From Bacillota bacterium (lineage in GTDB: Bacteria > Bacillota > Clostridia > Acetivibrionales > DSM-1351), in NCBI GenBank assembly GCA_023400235.1, contig JAEXFI010000025.1:1-64000 (forward strand): 64,000 nucleotides of DNA, written 5' to 3'. Below, one piece after another: positions 27,271 to 36,210 of the stretch (positions are counted from its first letter, which is position 1; every line of letters starts with the position of its first letter). The notes below the pieces were generated by a model. It saw only the letters and a program-made list of their open reading frames with translations. It was not told where the DNA came from and ran no database searches. The position numbers and the translations under genes are program-made.

Positions 27271-27645
27271 TTACTTCAAGGTCTTCAATTTCAGCAGGTG
27301 TATGCTGACTCCTATGCCTATAATTACAAGGAATATGGTCAAATGCAGGCTTCCTGTCACATATATGGATATTGCCAGCGAAAGCCACAGGCAAGTCAGG
27401 GCAGATATTTTTACATTCCTTTTTACAGCCCTGTGTGTAGTATAGTCGTATAAAAGCTTTCCAAACACTCTGTGATTCATCAGCCACCTGTGCAGCCTGG
27501 CAGAGCTGCGGACATAGCAGAATGATGCCAGCAGCAGGAAGGGCGTTGTGGGAAGCAGTGGGACAACAACTCCAATCACTCCCAAAGCAAGTGCTATGGA
27601 GCCTATGCCCAATAATAAATATTTTTTTATGCCGCTGGTAGCCAA
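27271..27645 (-). CDS. DUF454 (YbaN-like) inner membrane protein
   Basis: A 124-residue membrane protein with the DUF454 pattern: GSIALALGVIGVVVPLLPTT followed by PFLLLASFCYVRSSARLHRW. About four membrane segments are visible. Function of the family is unknown. The start is a TTG at 27645 with GGAGG 5 bases upstream; no ATG lies near the N-terminus. It starts 9 bases after the stop of the serine hydrolase gene, so the two form an operon. Confidence 0.85.
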   Translation of the reverse strand: MATSGIKKYLLLGIGSIALALGVIGVVVPLLPTTPFLLLASFCYVRSSARLHRWLMNHRVFGKLLYDYTTHRAVKRNVKISALTCLWLSLAISIYVTGSLHLTIFLVIIGIGVSIHLLKLKTLK

Positions 27646-27654
27646 TGTTGCCTC

Positions 27655-28830
27655 CTATGAATACTGCGTATCAAGTATGATATTTCTTAACTTTCTGGTG
27701 AGGGGTATGGTTCCCGTATTGGTTCTCTGCATCATAAACAAAAATGTCAGCTTTTCCTGGGGACAATTGCAGAAATAACCACCAAGCCAGCCATCCCAGC
27801 CATATTCCCCGGGGCTTGCCAGAATCCCCGCCTTGCTGCAATCACTCATAACTCTCATAAGGTTGCCATAGCTGTAACCGCTGAGTTCCGGCCACATGCT
27901 TTTCTGTTGTTCCCGGTTCAAGGTGCAGGAGGTGAGATATTGTACTGTCTTTTGCCTTAATAGCCTGACTCCGTCAAGAACTCCACCATTAATGAGCATG
28001 CGGGAAAATCTGGCATAATCATCAATGGTGGAGGCCAGACCTGCTCCCCCCGACTCAAAAGACGGAATCCTGTCCATATTATTAATTATTCCCAGATGGC
28101 TGCCCATATATGGTACCAATTCTCCAGAGGCATCATACTCATAGGCTTTAGCCAGTCGCGCACGCTTTTCCAGTGGTACATGGAATGCTGTATCCACCAT
28201 ATTCAAAGGCCTGAAAATTTCCTTTTCAAGGAATTCACCAAAGCTTACTCCACTGGCTACTTCCACCACAGCTCCCAGCACATCTGCCGATGTGCCGTAC
28301 TGCCATCTGCTTCCGGGCTGAAAAGCCAGAGGACAGCCTCCCAGCTTGTTCATGGCCTCCAGTGTTGTAAACGGCCGGTCTCCCGTCAGCCTGCGGTCAA
28401 TCTCCCTGAACAGGGCAAGCGTCTCCTGTCCTGCCCTGTCGGCACCATCATATACAAGACCAGAGGTCATGGAAAGTAAATCTTTTAAATTAACAGCTCT
28501 CTCCACAGGTACCAGCCTGTCTCCCTGGACTGCCATCTGGTTCCCGAAACCTGGAAGAAACCTGCTTACAGGTTCATACAGGTCTATCCTGCCCCGTTCC
28601 AGCAATATCATCACCGCAGCAGCAGTGATTGGCTTGCTCATGGAATATAACCTGAATATTGTATTTCTTGCCACGGGCCGTCTATCCTCAAGATCAGCAA
28701 ACCCGTCATTGTGATACAGTATTTCCTTCCCGTCCTTAAACACCAGCAAATTTGCACCTGGAGTCTCTTTTTTTACTATTGCCTCCCGCAATACACTTTT
28801 AAGCTGTTCTGTTTCCACTCTGCACAGCAT
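27655..28830 (-). CDS. Beta-lactamase-like serine hydrolase (class C/EstB family)
   Basis: A 391-residue protein of the penicillin-binding/class C beta-lactamase fold. The SxxK motif is S63-M-S-K66 in RLYSMSKPIT; the usual YxN element is probably YGTS near residue 150. There is no signal peptide, so it is likely cytoplasmic, and esterase or D-peptidase activity is more likely than antibiotic resistance. Its stop is followed at once by the ribosome binding site of the DUF454 gene. Substrate is unknown. Confidence 0.85.
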   Translation of the reverse strand: MLCRVETEQLKSVLREAIVKKETPGANLLVFKDGKEILYHNDGFADLEDRRPVARNTIFRLYSMSKPITAAAVMILLERGRIDLYEPVSRFLPGFGNQMAVQGDRLVPVERAVNLKDLLSMTSGLVYDGADRAGQETLALFREIDRRLTGDRPFTTLEAMNKLGGCPLAFQPGSRWQYGTSADVLGAVVEVASGVSFGEFLEKEIFRPLNMVDTAFHVPLEKRARLAKAYEYDASGELVPYMGSHLGIINNMDRIPSFESGGAGLASTIDDYARFSRMLINGGVLDGVRLLRQKTVQYLTSCTLNREQQKSMWPELSGYSYGNLMRVMSDCSKAGILASPGEYGWDGWLGGYFCNCPQEKLTFLFMMQRTNTGTIPLTRKLRNIILDTQYS

Positions 28831-29100
28831 AAGCTTTCTCCTATCTTATTAATTACTAAGTCAAAAATAAAAATCTTTTTTGGCTGTCTTAGCTTAACTA
28901 AGCTACTTATATTTCCTACTATAAGTCAAAACCCCCACAGTTGCAACAGCTGCCTGTGCATCCCGGCTCCTGTTTTCACCGGCTGACCAGGCTTACCACC
29001 AGGGTATTTTCGGACTAAAGGGTTCTTATTTCTATTTTTTAATGATATAATTTTATAGGACAGCATGTAATTATAACTATAGTATAGAAGGATGTAAACA

Positions 29101-29964
29101 GTGATTAAAAACATTTATGACAAGAAAAAAACCGTATTTTCTCTGGAGGTATTCCCTCCCAAAAATGATGCTGACACTTCTGCCATATATGAGGCCCTGG
29201 AGCAATTAAAGCTGTTAAACCTTGATTTTATCAGCATTACATACGGTGCAGGCGGAGGCACCCGGAAAAGAACCATGGATATAGCGTCCTATGTTCAGAA
29301 CCGGTGCAATATCGAAGCCTTGGCCCATTTGACCTGTGTGTCCCTGGATGAAGAGCTTTTGTCAAAATTGACCGAGGAGTTCAGAAGTAATAATATAAGC
29401 AATATCTTGGCTCTTCGCGGGGACCGCCCCAAGGATATGCCTGACGCTGTGTATCTCAGCAGACCTTATAAGTATGCCTCTCATTTGGTATCACTGCTGA
29501 GGGCGACTCCCCATATGTGTGTGGGAGGGGCCTGCTATCCCGAAGTCCATACGGAAGCAGAAAATCAGGAGGCAGATCTGTACTATTTAAAAGCAAAGGT
29601 TGAAGCAGGCACCGACTTTTTGATAACTCAGCTGTTTTTTGACAACTCAAAGTATTTCAATTTTTTTGAAAAGATACGCTCCAGCGGCATATCAGTACCT
29701 GTGTCAGCAGGAATTATGCCCATTACCTCCATAAATCAGATCAAGACCATCGTTGAATTGTCAGGAGCTAATATCCCTCAAGACCTTAGAGAAATATTTG
29801 ATAAATATGAAGATAAGCCTGAGGATTTTAAAAAGGCAGGTATAGAATATGCCGTCAGACAGGTAAGCCAGCTACTGAGCTACGGCGTTCAAGGGATTCA
29901 TCTCTACACACTGAATAAGGTTGACGTGAGCACCTCCATATTTGGAAACCTGGGGCTGCTGTGA
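29101..29964 (+). CDS. metF: Methylenetetrahydrofolate reductase
   Basis: A 287-residue FAD enzyme that reduces 5,10-methylene-THF to 5-methyl-THF for methionine synthesis or one-carbon metabolism. Family motifs are clear: FSLEVFPPKND at the start, ISITYGAGGGTRKRT, LALRGDRP, DFLITQLFFDN and PVSAGIMPITS. The start is GTG at 29101 with AAGGA about 9 bases upstream. It stands alone and convergent with the phosphatase gene. No S-box or THF riboswitch is visible in the 270-bp leader. Confidence 0.92.
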   Translation: MIKNIYDKKKTVFSLEVFPPKNDADTSAIYEALEQLKLLNLDFISITYGAGGGTRKRTMDIASYVQNRCNIEALAHLTCVSLDEELLSKLTEEFRSNNISNILALRGDRPKDMPDAVYLSRPYKYASHLVSLLRATPHMCVGGACYPEVHTEAENQEADLYYLKAKVEAGTDFLITQLFFDNSKYFNFFEKIRSSGISVPVSAGIMPITSINQIKTIVELSGANIPQDLREIFDKYEDKPEDFKKAGIEYAVRQVSQLLSYGVQGIHLYTLNKVDVSTSIFGNLGLL

Positions 29965-29990
29965 GTACAACCGGTAAGCCCTGTTCTTTT

Positions 29991-31679
29991 TTAACCGACC
30001 TGCAGCATGAAAAAGGTTACGTCATCCTTAAGTCCGCCGTTATCGGTGAAATATTTGATTTTGTTGTCCAACTCCCTGTATAGCTCATGGTTTCCATTGC
30101 CGCCGTGCTCCAGAAGAAGTTTTTTCAACTGCTCCACGTCAAATTTTTTACCGGTCTTTCTGCTGTTCAGTTCTACAAGTCCGTCGGTGTAGAAAAACAC
30201 CTTATCTCCGGCCTCCAGCCGTATTTTTTTGTCTATGTAATCCGCAGCCGGGCATATCTCAGCCAGATTGCAAATGGGCAGGCCCTTTATCTCCATTTCC
30301 AAAACCTGATTTTGGCTTTTGACTATAAGCGGCTGTGCATTCATGCCCGCTGATGAATATACAAGCTCTCTTGTCTCCATATTATAAATTGCATAAAAAA
30401 CCAGAATATAGGTGTCGTCCTTGAAATGAACCTTGTTGTACAATTCATAGAGGTTCTCCAGCACCTGGGCGGGATTGATAATTTCAGCACGGTTTCCCTC
30501 AATCTCACGTGTGGTTTTTATACTTTGATTCAGGAAAACTGTGAGCATTGCAGCCGGCACTCCGTGTCCCGAAACATCTCCTATGTACATTCCGATATTT
30601 TTCTCATCCAGTCTGAAAATATTGTAGAAGTCTCCGCTGACCCTTTCAGCGGGACAGTAATGTGCCATAAACTTCACTTTGTCATTGCCCGGCAATTTAT
30701 CCGGCAAAATGGCTTTTTGTATGTCACGGGCGTATTCCAGGTCCTCCAGCAGCTTCTGGTTTATTCTGGCCAGATCCTTGGTGCGCTCCGCCACCACCCT
30801 GTTCAGATTCCTGGCATCAGCCTTTATTTTGCTTTTGGCCTCATATAAAGCCATGTAGGGTTTTTGAATGTTGTTTACAAAAGCAACCCTGAATACCAGA
30901 AAATATGATATGAATTTGTAGACATGGCCCACAGAGTTATATATATCATAAACGGTATAATATCTTAAAAAGGCCAGTTCACTGAATATGCTGGCAGTAA
31001 TTGCAATTGTAAACACCAGGTTGGTTTTATCCTTGTACTTTATGTACTGCTGCAGGAACCTAATGCCTGAAAAAGCCAGAAACAGTATTACGACATATTC
31101 AAGTATCCTCTTTATTAGGGTGACTCCCACACCTTCCTCATACATTGCCGGGAGCAGCCGAGGAAAATAGGTTGCCACCACCAGGGTTCCCAATATAAAT
31201 GCAATGGAAATGCCCAGAGCGATTCTCTTGTCAAGCCTGGACCTCTTATTTATTCTGATAAAGCTTACAGCAGTTATTCCTATGGCTCCTACCAGCCTGG
31301 CAATAATCCAGAAGGTAGTGGCCCGGTTTGCAGTATGGTTTTCTACAAGAAAGTCCGCCATTCCCTTGTAGCTGAGAGTGTGAAATATATCAATGCTCCC
31401 CATTACAAGAAACACATGGGCTGCCACCAGTCCTCTCAGCCTGTGGTTCTGGTTGTATGAGTAATAAGGCAGGATAAATACACAGAAAGAAATCAATATG
31501 CTTATAAACTCAAACATCGTATGCCAGGACAGATAAGCCACCGGGCTTACAACTTTCGCAAAGGAATGTTCAAACAGATATATGAATTTAAAAAGCACTA
31601 TTGAAAGAGCTATAACAAAAACCAACCAGATCAATTTCTTGTATTCCTGCAACTTCTTTAAAGTACCGTCTATGTGCAA
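29991..31679 (-). CDS. MASE3 sensor fused to SpoIIE/RsbU-type PP2C phosphatase
   Basis: A 562-residue signalling protein. Residues 1-270 hold about eight membrane helices of the MASE3 sensor type (FRVAFVNNIQKPYMALYEAK ends the block). A short coiled coil follows (near VVAERTKDLARINQKLLEDL). From about residue 330 comes a SpoIIE-type serine phosphatase: the metal-binding ERVSGDFYN, YIGDVSGHGVPAAM, FYTDGLVE and GLKDDVTFFML. Such phosphatases dephosphorylate anti-anti-sigma factors in partner-switching pathways. No anti-sigma partner gene lies nearby, so the target is unknown. Confidence 0.88.
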   Translation of the reverse strand: MHIDGTLKKLQEYKKLIWLVFVIALSIVLFKFIYLFEHSFAKVVSPVAYLSWHTMFEFISILISFCVFILPYYSYNQNHRLRGLVAAHVFLVMGSIDIFHTLSYKGMADFLVENHTANRATTFWIIARLVGAIGITAVSFIRINKRSRLDKRIALGISIAFILGTLVVATYFPRLLPAMYEEGVGVTLIKRILEYVVILFLAFSGIRFLQQYIKYKDKTNLVFTIAITASIFSELAFLRYYTVYDIYNSVGHVYKFISYFLVFRVAFVNNIQKPYMALYEAKSKIKADARNLNRVVAERTKDLARINQKLLEDLEYARDIQKAILPDKLPGNDKVKFMAHYCPAERVSGDFYNIFRLDEKNIGMYIGDVSGHGVPAAMLTVFLNQSIKTTREIEGNRAEIINPAQVLENLYELYNKVHFKDDTYILVFYAIYNMETRELVYSSAGMNAQPLIVKSQNQVLEMEIKGLPICNLAEICPAADYIDKKIRLEAGDKVFFYTDGLVELNSRKTGKKFDVEQLKKLLLEHGGNGNHELYRELDNKIKYFTDNGGLKDDVTFFMLQVG

Positions 31680-31793
31680 GATATCACCGCCTGTAAAATT
31701 TTGCTCCTGCCAAAAAACATATATCCACTAACAAGTTTAGCATAAATCGCCGATATATCAAAGCCCGCGCTATGTTTACTTTTTCGTACACCG

Positions 31794-31853
31794 CAATGCA
31801 TTGCGACATATTGCAATACATTATGATGCATTGTAATACATTGCTACATTCTA
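31794..31853. repeat. Six imperfect 10-bp tandem repeats in a divergent promoter region
   Basis: Consecutive 10-mers starting at 31794 read CAATGCATTG, CGACATATTG, CAATACATTA, TGATGCATTG, TAATACATTG and CTACATTCTA, close to YAATACATTG. The period equals one helical turn, so all copies would face the same side of the DNA. They sit between the phosphatase gene (minus) and dpaB (plus). The rest of 31680-31989 is AT-rich with no gene. Confidence 0.7.
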
Positions 31854-31989
31854 TATTGAAAAGCTTTGTATATTTTAAACCATGATAAATTGTATTTATT
31901 TAAGAACATGGCTTATGACATATTAAGCATATATTGTTTATTAAGCCCATAAACATAATAATACGCAAGTTAAGAATAGGAGGGGTTTT

Positions 31990-32577
31990 ATGCAGTTGAA
32001 AGGATTTAAGATAGGCTATGGCTTTACCGGAGCATACTGTGTATTTCATCAGGTCTTCCCTCAATTGGAAGCCTTGGTCACTGAGGGTGCAGAAGTTGTC
32101 CCCGTTGTTTCTTATCAGGTTGCCGTGACGGATTCCCGCTATGGCTCCGCCGACGATTTTCTGAAAAAGATGAAAAACACCTGCGGCATAGATGCAATCA
32201 AGACAATGGCGGATGCAGAGCTTTACAATAAGCAGGAAGCACCTTTAGATATGCTCATTATTTCTCCCTGTACCGGCTGCAGCCTGTCCAAGCTGGCAGA
32301 CGGCGCCACGGATACGCCTGTGCTGATGATGGCAAAGGAGATGTTCAGAAACAACAAGCCCGTTCTGGTGGGGATTGCCACAAATGACGGTCTTGGAATA
32401 AGCGCCAAAAATATAGGGGTGCTGCTCTCTACAAAAAATGTCTATTTCATTCCCTTCGGGCAGGATGATCCCAAGGATAAGCCCTTTTCACTGATATCAA
32501 AATTCGAGCTCACAGTGCCTTCTGTTATGGAAGCCTTGAAGAAAGAGCAACTGCAGCCGGTACTTGAGAAGTATTAG
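31990..32577 (+). CDS. spoVFB: Dipicolinate synthase subunit B
   Basis: A 195-residue flavoprotein-like subunit of the enzyme that makes dipicolinic acid in the mother cell during sporulation. Family features are GFKIGYGFTGAYCVFHQVFP at the start, PLDMLIISPCTGCSLSKLA in the middle and VGIATNDGLGISAKNIG. AGGAGG lies 6 bases before the ATG. In Bacillus this gene is directly preceded by spoVFA; here the gene before it is a divergent phosphatase, so subunit A must be encoded elsewhere. Mother-cell (sigma K) control is expected from the family, but no promoter was assigned with confidence. Confidence 0.9.
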   Translation: MQLKGFKIGYGFTGAYCVFHQVFPQLEALVTEGAEVVPVVSYQVAVTDSRYGSADDFLKKMKNTCGIDAIKTMADAELYNKQEAPLDMLIISPCTGCSLSKLADGATDTPVLMMAKEMFRNNKPVLVGIATNDGLGISAKNIGVLLSTKNVYFIPFGQDDPKDKPFSLISKFELTVPSVMEALKKEQLQPVLEKY

Positions 32578-32663
32578 GAAAAGTGTAGATATGAGTCAAG
32601 CTGGTACTTCTGTAGGAGCTTCAGATAAATGCTTATTATAACACTTTTGGGGAAATTACAAAC

Positions 32664-32762
32664 CTTACAGCATGCATTTTTAGCCATCGCAGCAACTCGA
32701 CCATCCAGGTCTCTGGTGCTGCTTAAATTGGCCTCCTGTCAATTTAAGCAGCAAGCTGTAAG
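32664..32762 (+). ncRNA. Structured element: long-range stem enclosing a perfect 13-bp hairpin
   Basis: CTTACAGC (32664-32671) pairs with GCTGTAAG (32755-32762), enclosing a perfect hairpin GCTGCTTAAATTG (32718-32730) / CAATTTAAGCAGC (32740-32752) with a 9-base loop. There is no T run after it, so it is not a standard terminator. It lies in the 414-bp gap between dpaB and the Asp-box protein gene, which has no other gene-like content. It matches no RNA class I recognise; it could be a leader element, a 3' structure of dpaB, or a small mobile element. Confidence 0.45.
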
Positions 32763-32991
32763 CCTGGAATTTCAGTTAAAAGCTTTTAATCATACTGTGC
32801 GGCAATATAATTTTGGGGTTAGTCTTTTCTGTATTCACTATCACGTAAAATATCTAGTATCGTTTCACCGATACTTAACCTCTTAACTAAAATATTACTA
32901 TACTGTAACCTTTTCTTTATTATTTTGTAAAAAAGTGACTGGTAAAAGGTGCTAGACTGGGTATAAATAAGCGGACAGGCTGGTGTTTTAT

Positions 32992-35241
32992 ATGAAAAAG
33001 GTCTTTGCGGTAATCTTAATAATAACAAGTATGTTGGGTACTAGAATTAATTCAGTAGCAACTTACACTGAAGAACAATCAATGAAAAATGCTGTCAGTC
33101 ACGTAGTTTCTGGAAATAAAGAAACTGTCGGGAAAGGAGTGTTAAATCCCATATTGTCAGAAACTGGCGGGAAGCCTGTTGAATTTACTGGCAAAGGCTA
33201 TATTGGGTCTTATAACTCTCTTCTTTTCATCAATGAAAATGCCGGCTGGGTAGTGGAAGAAAATATGCAGGATTCCGGCAGTACCTTCAAAGTTTTAAGA
33301 ACAAAAGACGGCGGTATAACTTGGGAAGGCACCGATATGGGCAAAATAAAGATTAATACCTTGTATTTTGTCAATGAAACCATAGGTTGGGCTATAGCAA
33401 CAATAAACGTAGGGGCAGAGAACACCGGCGTACAAAATAATAAAACTGTTACTGAAATTCTGACATCGCAGGATGGAGGAATAACCTGGGAGCAGCAATG
33501 GGGATCGGATGCCCAGATTAATGGCGAAGCTGATATATGGTTCAAGGATTCCAGACAGGGATTTGCACTGATTGGCACAATGCTATTGTCCACATCCGAC
33601 GGCGGCAACCGCTGGAAGAAGATTTCTTTCGGAATAGGCGGATTTGTTCCACAGCATATGAGCTTTGCAGATGAAAAAAACGGCTGGTTAACAGGTATAA
33701 TACCTGAAAGCACAAATCAATCATCAGATAAGAAGGTAAACAATTCAAACAAAAATACCGGTCCTCAATTGCTGGTGCTTAAAACAACTGACGGAGGCCT
33801 TCATTGGTCTCAGCAGATGAAAAAAGTTTTTGATTATGGATACGGTCCTGTAGGAAGTATTGATATTCAATTTATAAACTCAGCAATGGGATGGTTTCTA
33901 ACTTCAGATATGAGCACAATGACAGGGGAATTGTATTTTACTCAAGATGGTGGTCAACATTGGGAAAAGATAAACAAAATTAGTAGTGCCAGACCATATC
34001 CTACCGAATTGGAATTTATTTCGCCTGATTTTGGCTGGATACCCATGGATGTTGGTGCAGGACCAATTTCGGGAGGTTTCATGATAACAAGTGACGGAGG
34101 TAAAAATTTCAAATATAATGACAACTCAGGTGACGAAAGCAGTATGCTGGAAGTGAATTTTATAAATGAAAATCAGGGCTGGGCCATAGGAAATGCTTTC
34201 AGCTATGGACATTACTTAATCCGGACACAGGACGGCGGTAAGTCCTGGCATCAGATATATCCAGAAATCAGGCCGGTTGTGGATATAGCTTTTTATGACA
34301 ATAATAATGGATATGGTCTTGGACAGCTGTCAGACTCGAGAATGCTTCTGGCAACGGAAAACGGAGGATTGAGCTGGGAACCTGTATATAAATTTGATAA
34401 CAATTATTATCCCACATTGATTTCCTTTGTTGATAACAAGACGGGCTGGGTGCTGGTTGGGCAGACGGATACAGCCAAAACAGGCATTCTCAAAACTTTG
34501 GATGGAGGCAGGACCTGGAATAAAATCCAATTAGATGCTTCCAACAGTCAAATATATTTCTTTCAATATATAAGGTTTTTTGATAAGAAGAATGGACTTT
34601 TGATTTCACAAAATTCAGAGGTCACAACCTATTTCCGTTCAACTGACGGAGGGAGCACCTGGTTTAAAACCAAAATGAAGGGTGGCAGCAACAGTCAGTA
34701 TTTATTTGATTCGGCTGAATCGGGCTTTAAGGTTGATATGCCGGTAAAGCAAAAGACAGTTAACTTTTCAAAATTTGCCGACGGGAAGTGGCAGGAAAAC
34801 AGGCCATTGAGTAAAAACAGCCGGTCAATAGGAGTGGCGGGTGTAAAAAACTCTGAATGGATTCTGACTGAACAACCTGCGTACTCAATAGACGGTGTTA
34901 AAACGTTGCTGTATTCTGAGGACGGCGGGAATAGCTGGACCAGTTTTGTCTTTCCAAAGGATGTAATGATAGATACGCTTAAAAGTCAGATACCAATGCA
35001 GTTTTCAGATAGTAAGCATGGTTGGATTTTATCATTAAACGGATTGCTCAAAACAGAAAATGGCGGTCTCAGCTGGAAGTGGTGCAATACTTCAACATTA
35101 ACAGCTATTCCTGTGGACTGGATTTTCAAAACTTATAATGAGTACGGATATAAATTCTCAAATAAGGAGCATATATATCAGCTGAGTTCATCCTCAATTG
35201 AAGCTCTCAAAGATATTTCTCGTACTCTTAAATTAATATAA
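32992..35241 (+). CDS. Secreted Asp-box (BNR) beta-propeller protein
   Basis: About 749 residues with an N-terminal signal peptide (MKKVFAVILIITSMLGT). I count twelve Asp-box motifs of the form S/T-x-D/N-G-G-x-x-W or F, for example TKDGGITWEG, TSDGGNRWKK, TQDGGQHWEK, TLDGGRTWNK and TENGGLSWKW, spaced about 40-60 residues apart. Between them lie N-x-x-x-GW strands (NENAGWVVEE, NETIGWAIAT). The pattern fits one or two beta-propellers like Ycf48/sortilin-type proteins; sialidase catalytic residues were not identified. No dockerin or cell-wall anchor is seen. Start is uncertain: the ATG at 32992 lacks a good ribosome binding site and a GTG lies at 32983. Confidence 0.8.
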   Translation: MKKVFAVILIITSMLGTRINSVATYTEEQSMKNAVSHVVSGNKETVGKGVLNPILSETGGKPVEFTGKGYIGSYNSLLFINENAGWVVEENMQDSGSTFKVLRTKDGGITWEGTDMGKIKINTLYFVNETIGWAIATINVGAENTGVQNNKTVTEILTSQDGGITWEQQWGSDAQINGEADIWFKDSRQGFALIGTMLLSTSDGGNRWKKISFGIGGFVPQHMSFADEKNGWLTGIIPESTNQSSDKKVNNSNKNTGPQLLVLKTTDGGLHWSQQMKKVFDYGYGPVGSIDIQFINSAMGWFLTSDMSTMTGELYFTQDGGQHWEKINKISSARPYPTELEFISPDFGWIPMDVGAGPISGGFMITSDGGKNFKYNDNSGDESSMLEVNFINENQGWAIGNAFSYGHYLIRTQDGGKSWHQIYPEIRPVVDIAFYDNNNGYGLGQLSDSRMLLATENGGLSWEPVYKFDNNYYPTLISFVDNKTGWVLVGQTDTAKTGILKTLDGGRTWNKIQLDASNSQIYFFQYIRFFDKKNGLLISQNSEVTTYFRSTDGGSTWFKTKMKGGSNSQYLFDSAESGFKVDMPVKQKTVNFSKFADGKWQENRPLSKNSRSIGVAGVKNSEWILTEQPAYSIDGVKTLLYSEDGGNSWTSFVFPKDVMIDTLKSQIPMQFSDSKHGWILSLNGLLKTENGGLSWKWCNTSTLTAIPVDWIFKTYNEYGYKFSNKEHIYQLSSSSIEALKDISRTLKLI

Positions 35242-35340
35242 CGAGGTCAAAAATGTATTCCTCATCTATATGGGTGAGAATTTGTGAAGTAGAACAGTTA
35301 GTAAATCAAACAACTTCCTCTCTCCCAGCTTACCTAAAAA

Positions 35341-35381
35341 AAGCCATGAAGGTACATTTTTTCGCACCTCATGGCTTCTTT
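35341..35381. terminator. Bidirectional terminator between convergent genes
   Basis: AAGCCATGA-A-GGT (35341-35353) pairs with ACCTCATGGCTT (35366-35377) with one bulged A. It is flanked by A-rich bases on the left and CTTTT on the right, so it can serve both the Asp-box gene and the isochorismatase-like gene. Confidence 0.75.
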
Positions 35382-35399
35382 TAGTTATATATATTACTA

Positions 35400-35996
35400 T
35401 CACTCCAGCATTTCATACACTTCGTCAACACCTACCACCTGGCTTCTGCCAAAGGACAGCATTTCCAGCCCCATTTTCTTTCTTTCCGCATTAAAGGAAG
35501 CTGTGGTCTCCCTGGGCACGATGCAGTTGTAATTTAAAGAAAAGGCGTGACTGCAGGTTTCCAGCACACACACATCGGTGGCAGCGCCCACTAAAACCAG
35601 GTTCTTAATATTTCGGGACTTCAATATCTGATCCAGCTCTGTATCAAAAAAAGCATCCCATCTGTTCTTTACAACCAGGACCTCCCCTTCCCCGGGTGCC
35701 AGTGGCGGAATGATTTCGGCATCTGCCGTTCCTTTTACAAAATGCCTGTACTTCTTCACCTCAAATCTCTCGTGCAGCATTTTCCAATCACTGAAATCCT
35801 CTTGATATTCCGTTTTCACATTTACCACCAGCATTTTGTTTTCATTAAAGTATTCCTTTAATCCCACAATAGGAGTTACAATGTCCTCCTGCTTTGAGAC
35901 GTCCACATCCAGCATCCTTACCAGGGAGCCGTCAGGCGCCCCGCCGCCGTATTGCATATCAATGACCAGCAGTGCGGTTTCATTCTTTTTGAGCAT
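35400..35996 (-). CDS. Isochorismatase-family cysteine hydrolase
   Basis: A 198-residue hydrolase with the Asp-Lys-Cys triad: Asp in LLVIDMQYGG, Lys in VVKNRWDAFF and Cys in GAATDVCVLETC. The cis-peptide region before the Cys (VGAATD) is also typical. Members include nicotinamidases and N-carbamoyl or ureidoacrylate amidohydrolases; the substrate here cannot be told. Monocistronic and convergent with the Asp-box gene. Confidence 0.88.
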   Translation of the reverse strand: MLKKNETALLVIDMQYGGGAPDGSLVRMLDVDVSKQEDIVTPIVGLKEYFNENKMLVVNVKTEYQEDFSDWKMLHERFEVKKYRHFVKGTADAEIIPPLAPGEGEVLVVKNRWDAFFDTELDQILKSRNIKNLVLVGAATDVCVLETCSHAFSLNYNCIVPRETTASFNAERKKMGLEMLSFGRSQVVGVDEVYEMLE

Positions 35997-36210
35997 ATTT
36001 TTCTCCTTTTCGTCGCAGCTTGTAAAATTATAAATATTGAACCAATGCTATCACTATATATGAATATATTAGTTTACCCATTTTTTGCAGACTGCGCAAT
36101 ACCAATAATGACTTTTATTATTGAAGAAAAGCACCATTTATGATAAGCTATTTACAGGTTTGCCATATTTAGTGCATTTATTCCTCACATTCTACGAATG
36201 GAGGATTTTA

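Noticed and set aside
31794..31853. Possible CRISPR array
   Set aside because: Units are 10 bp with no spacers and no cas genes nearby.
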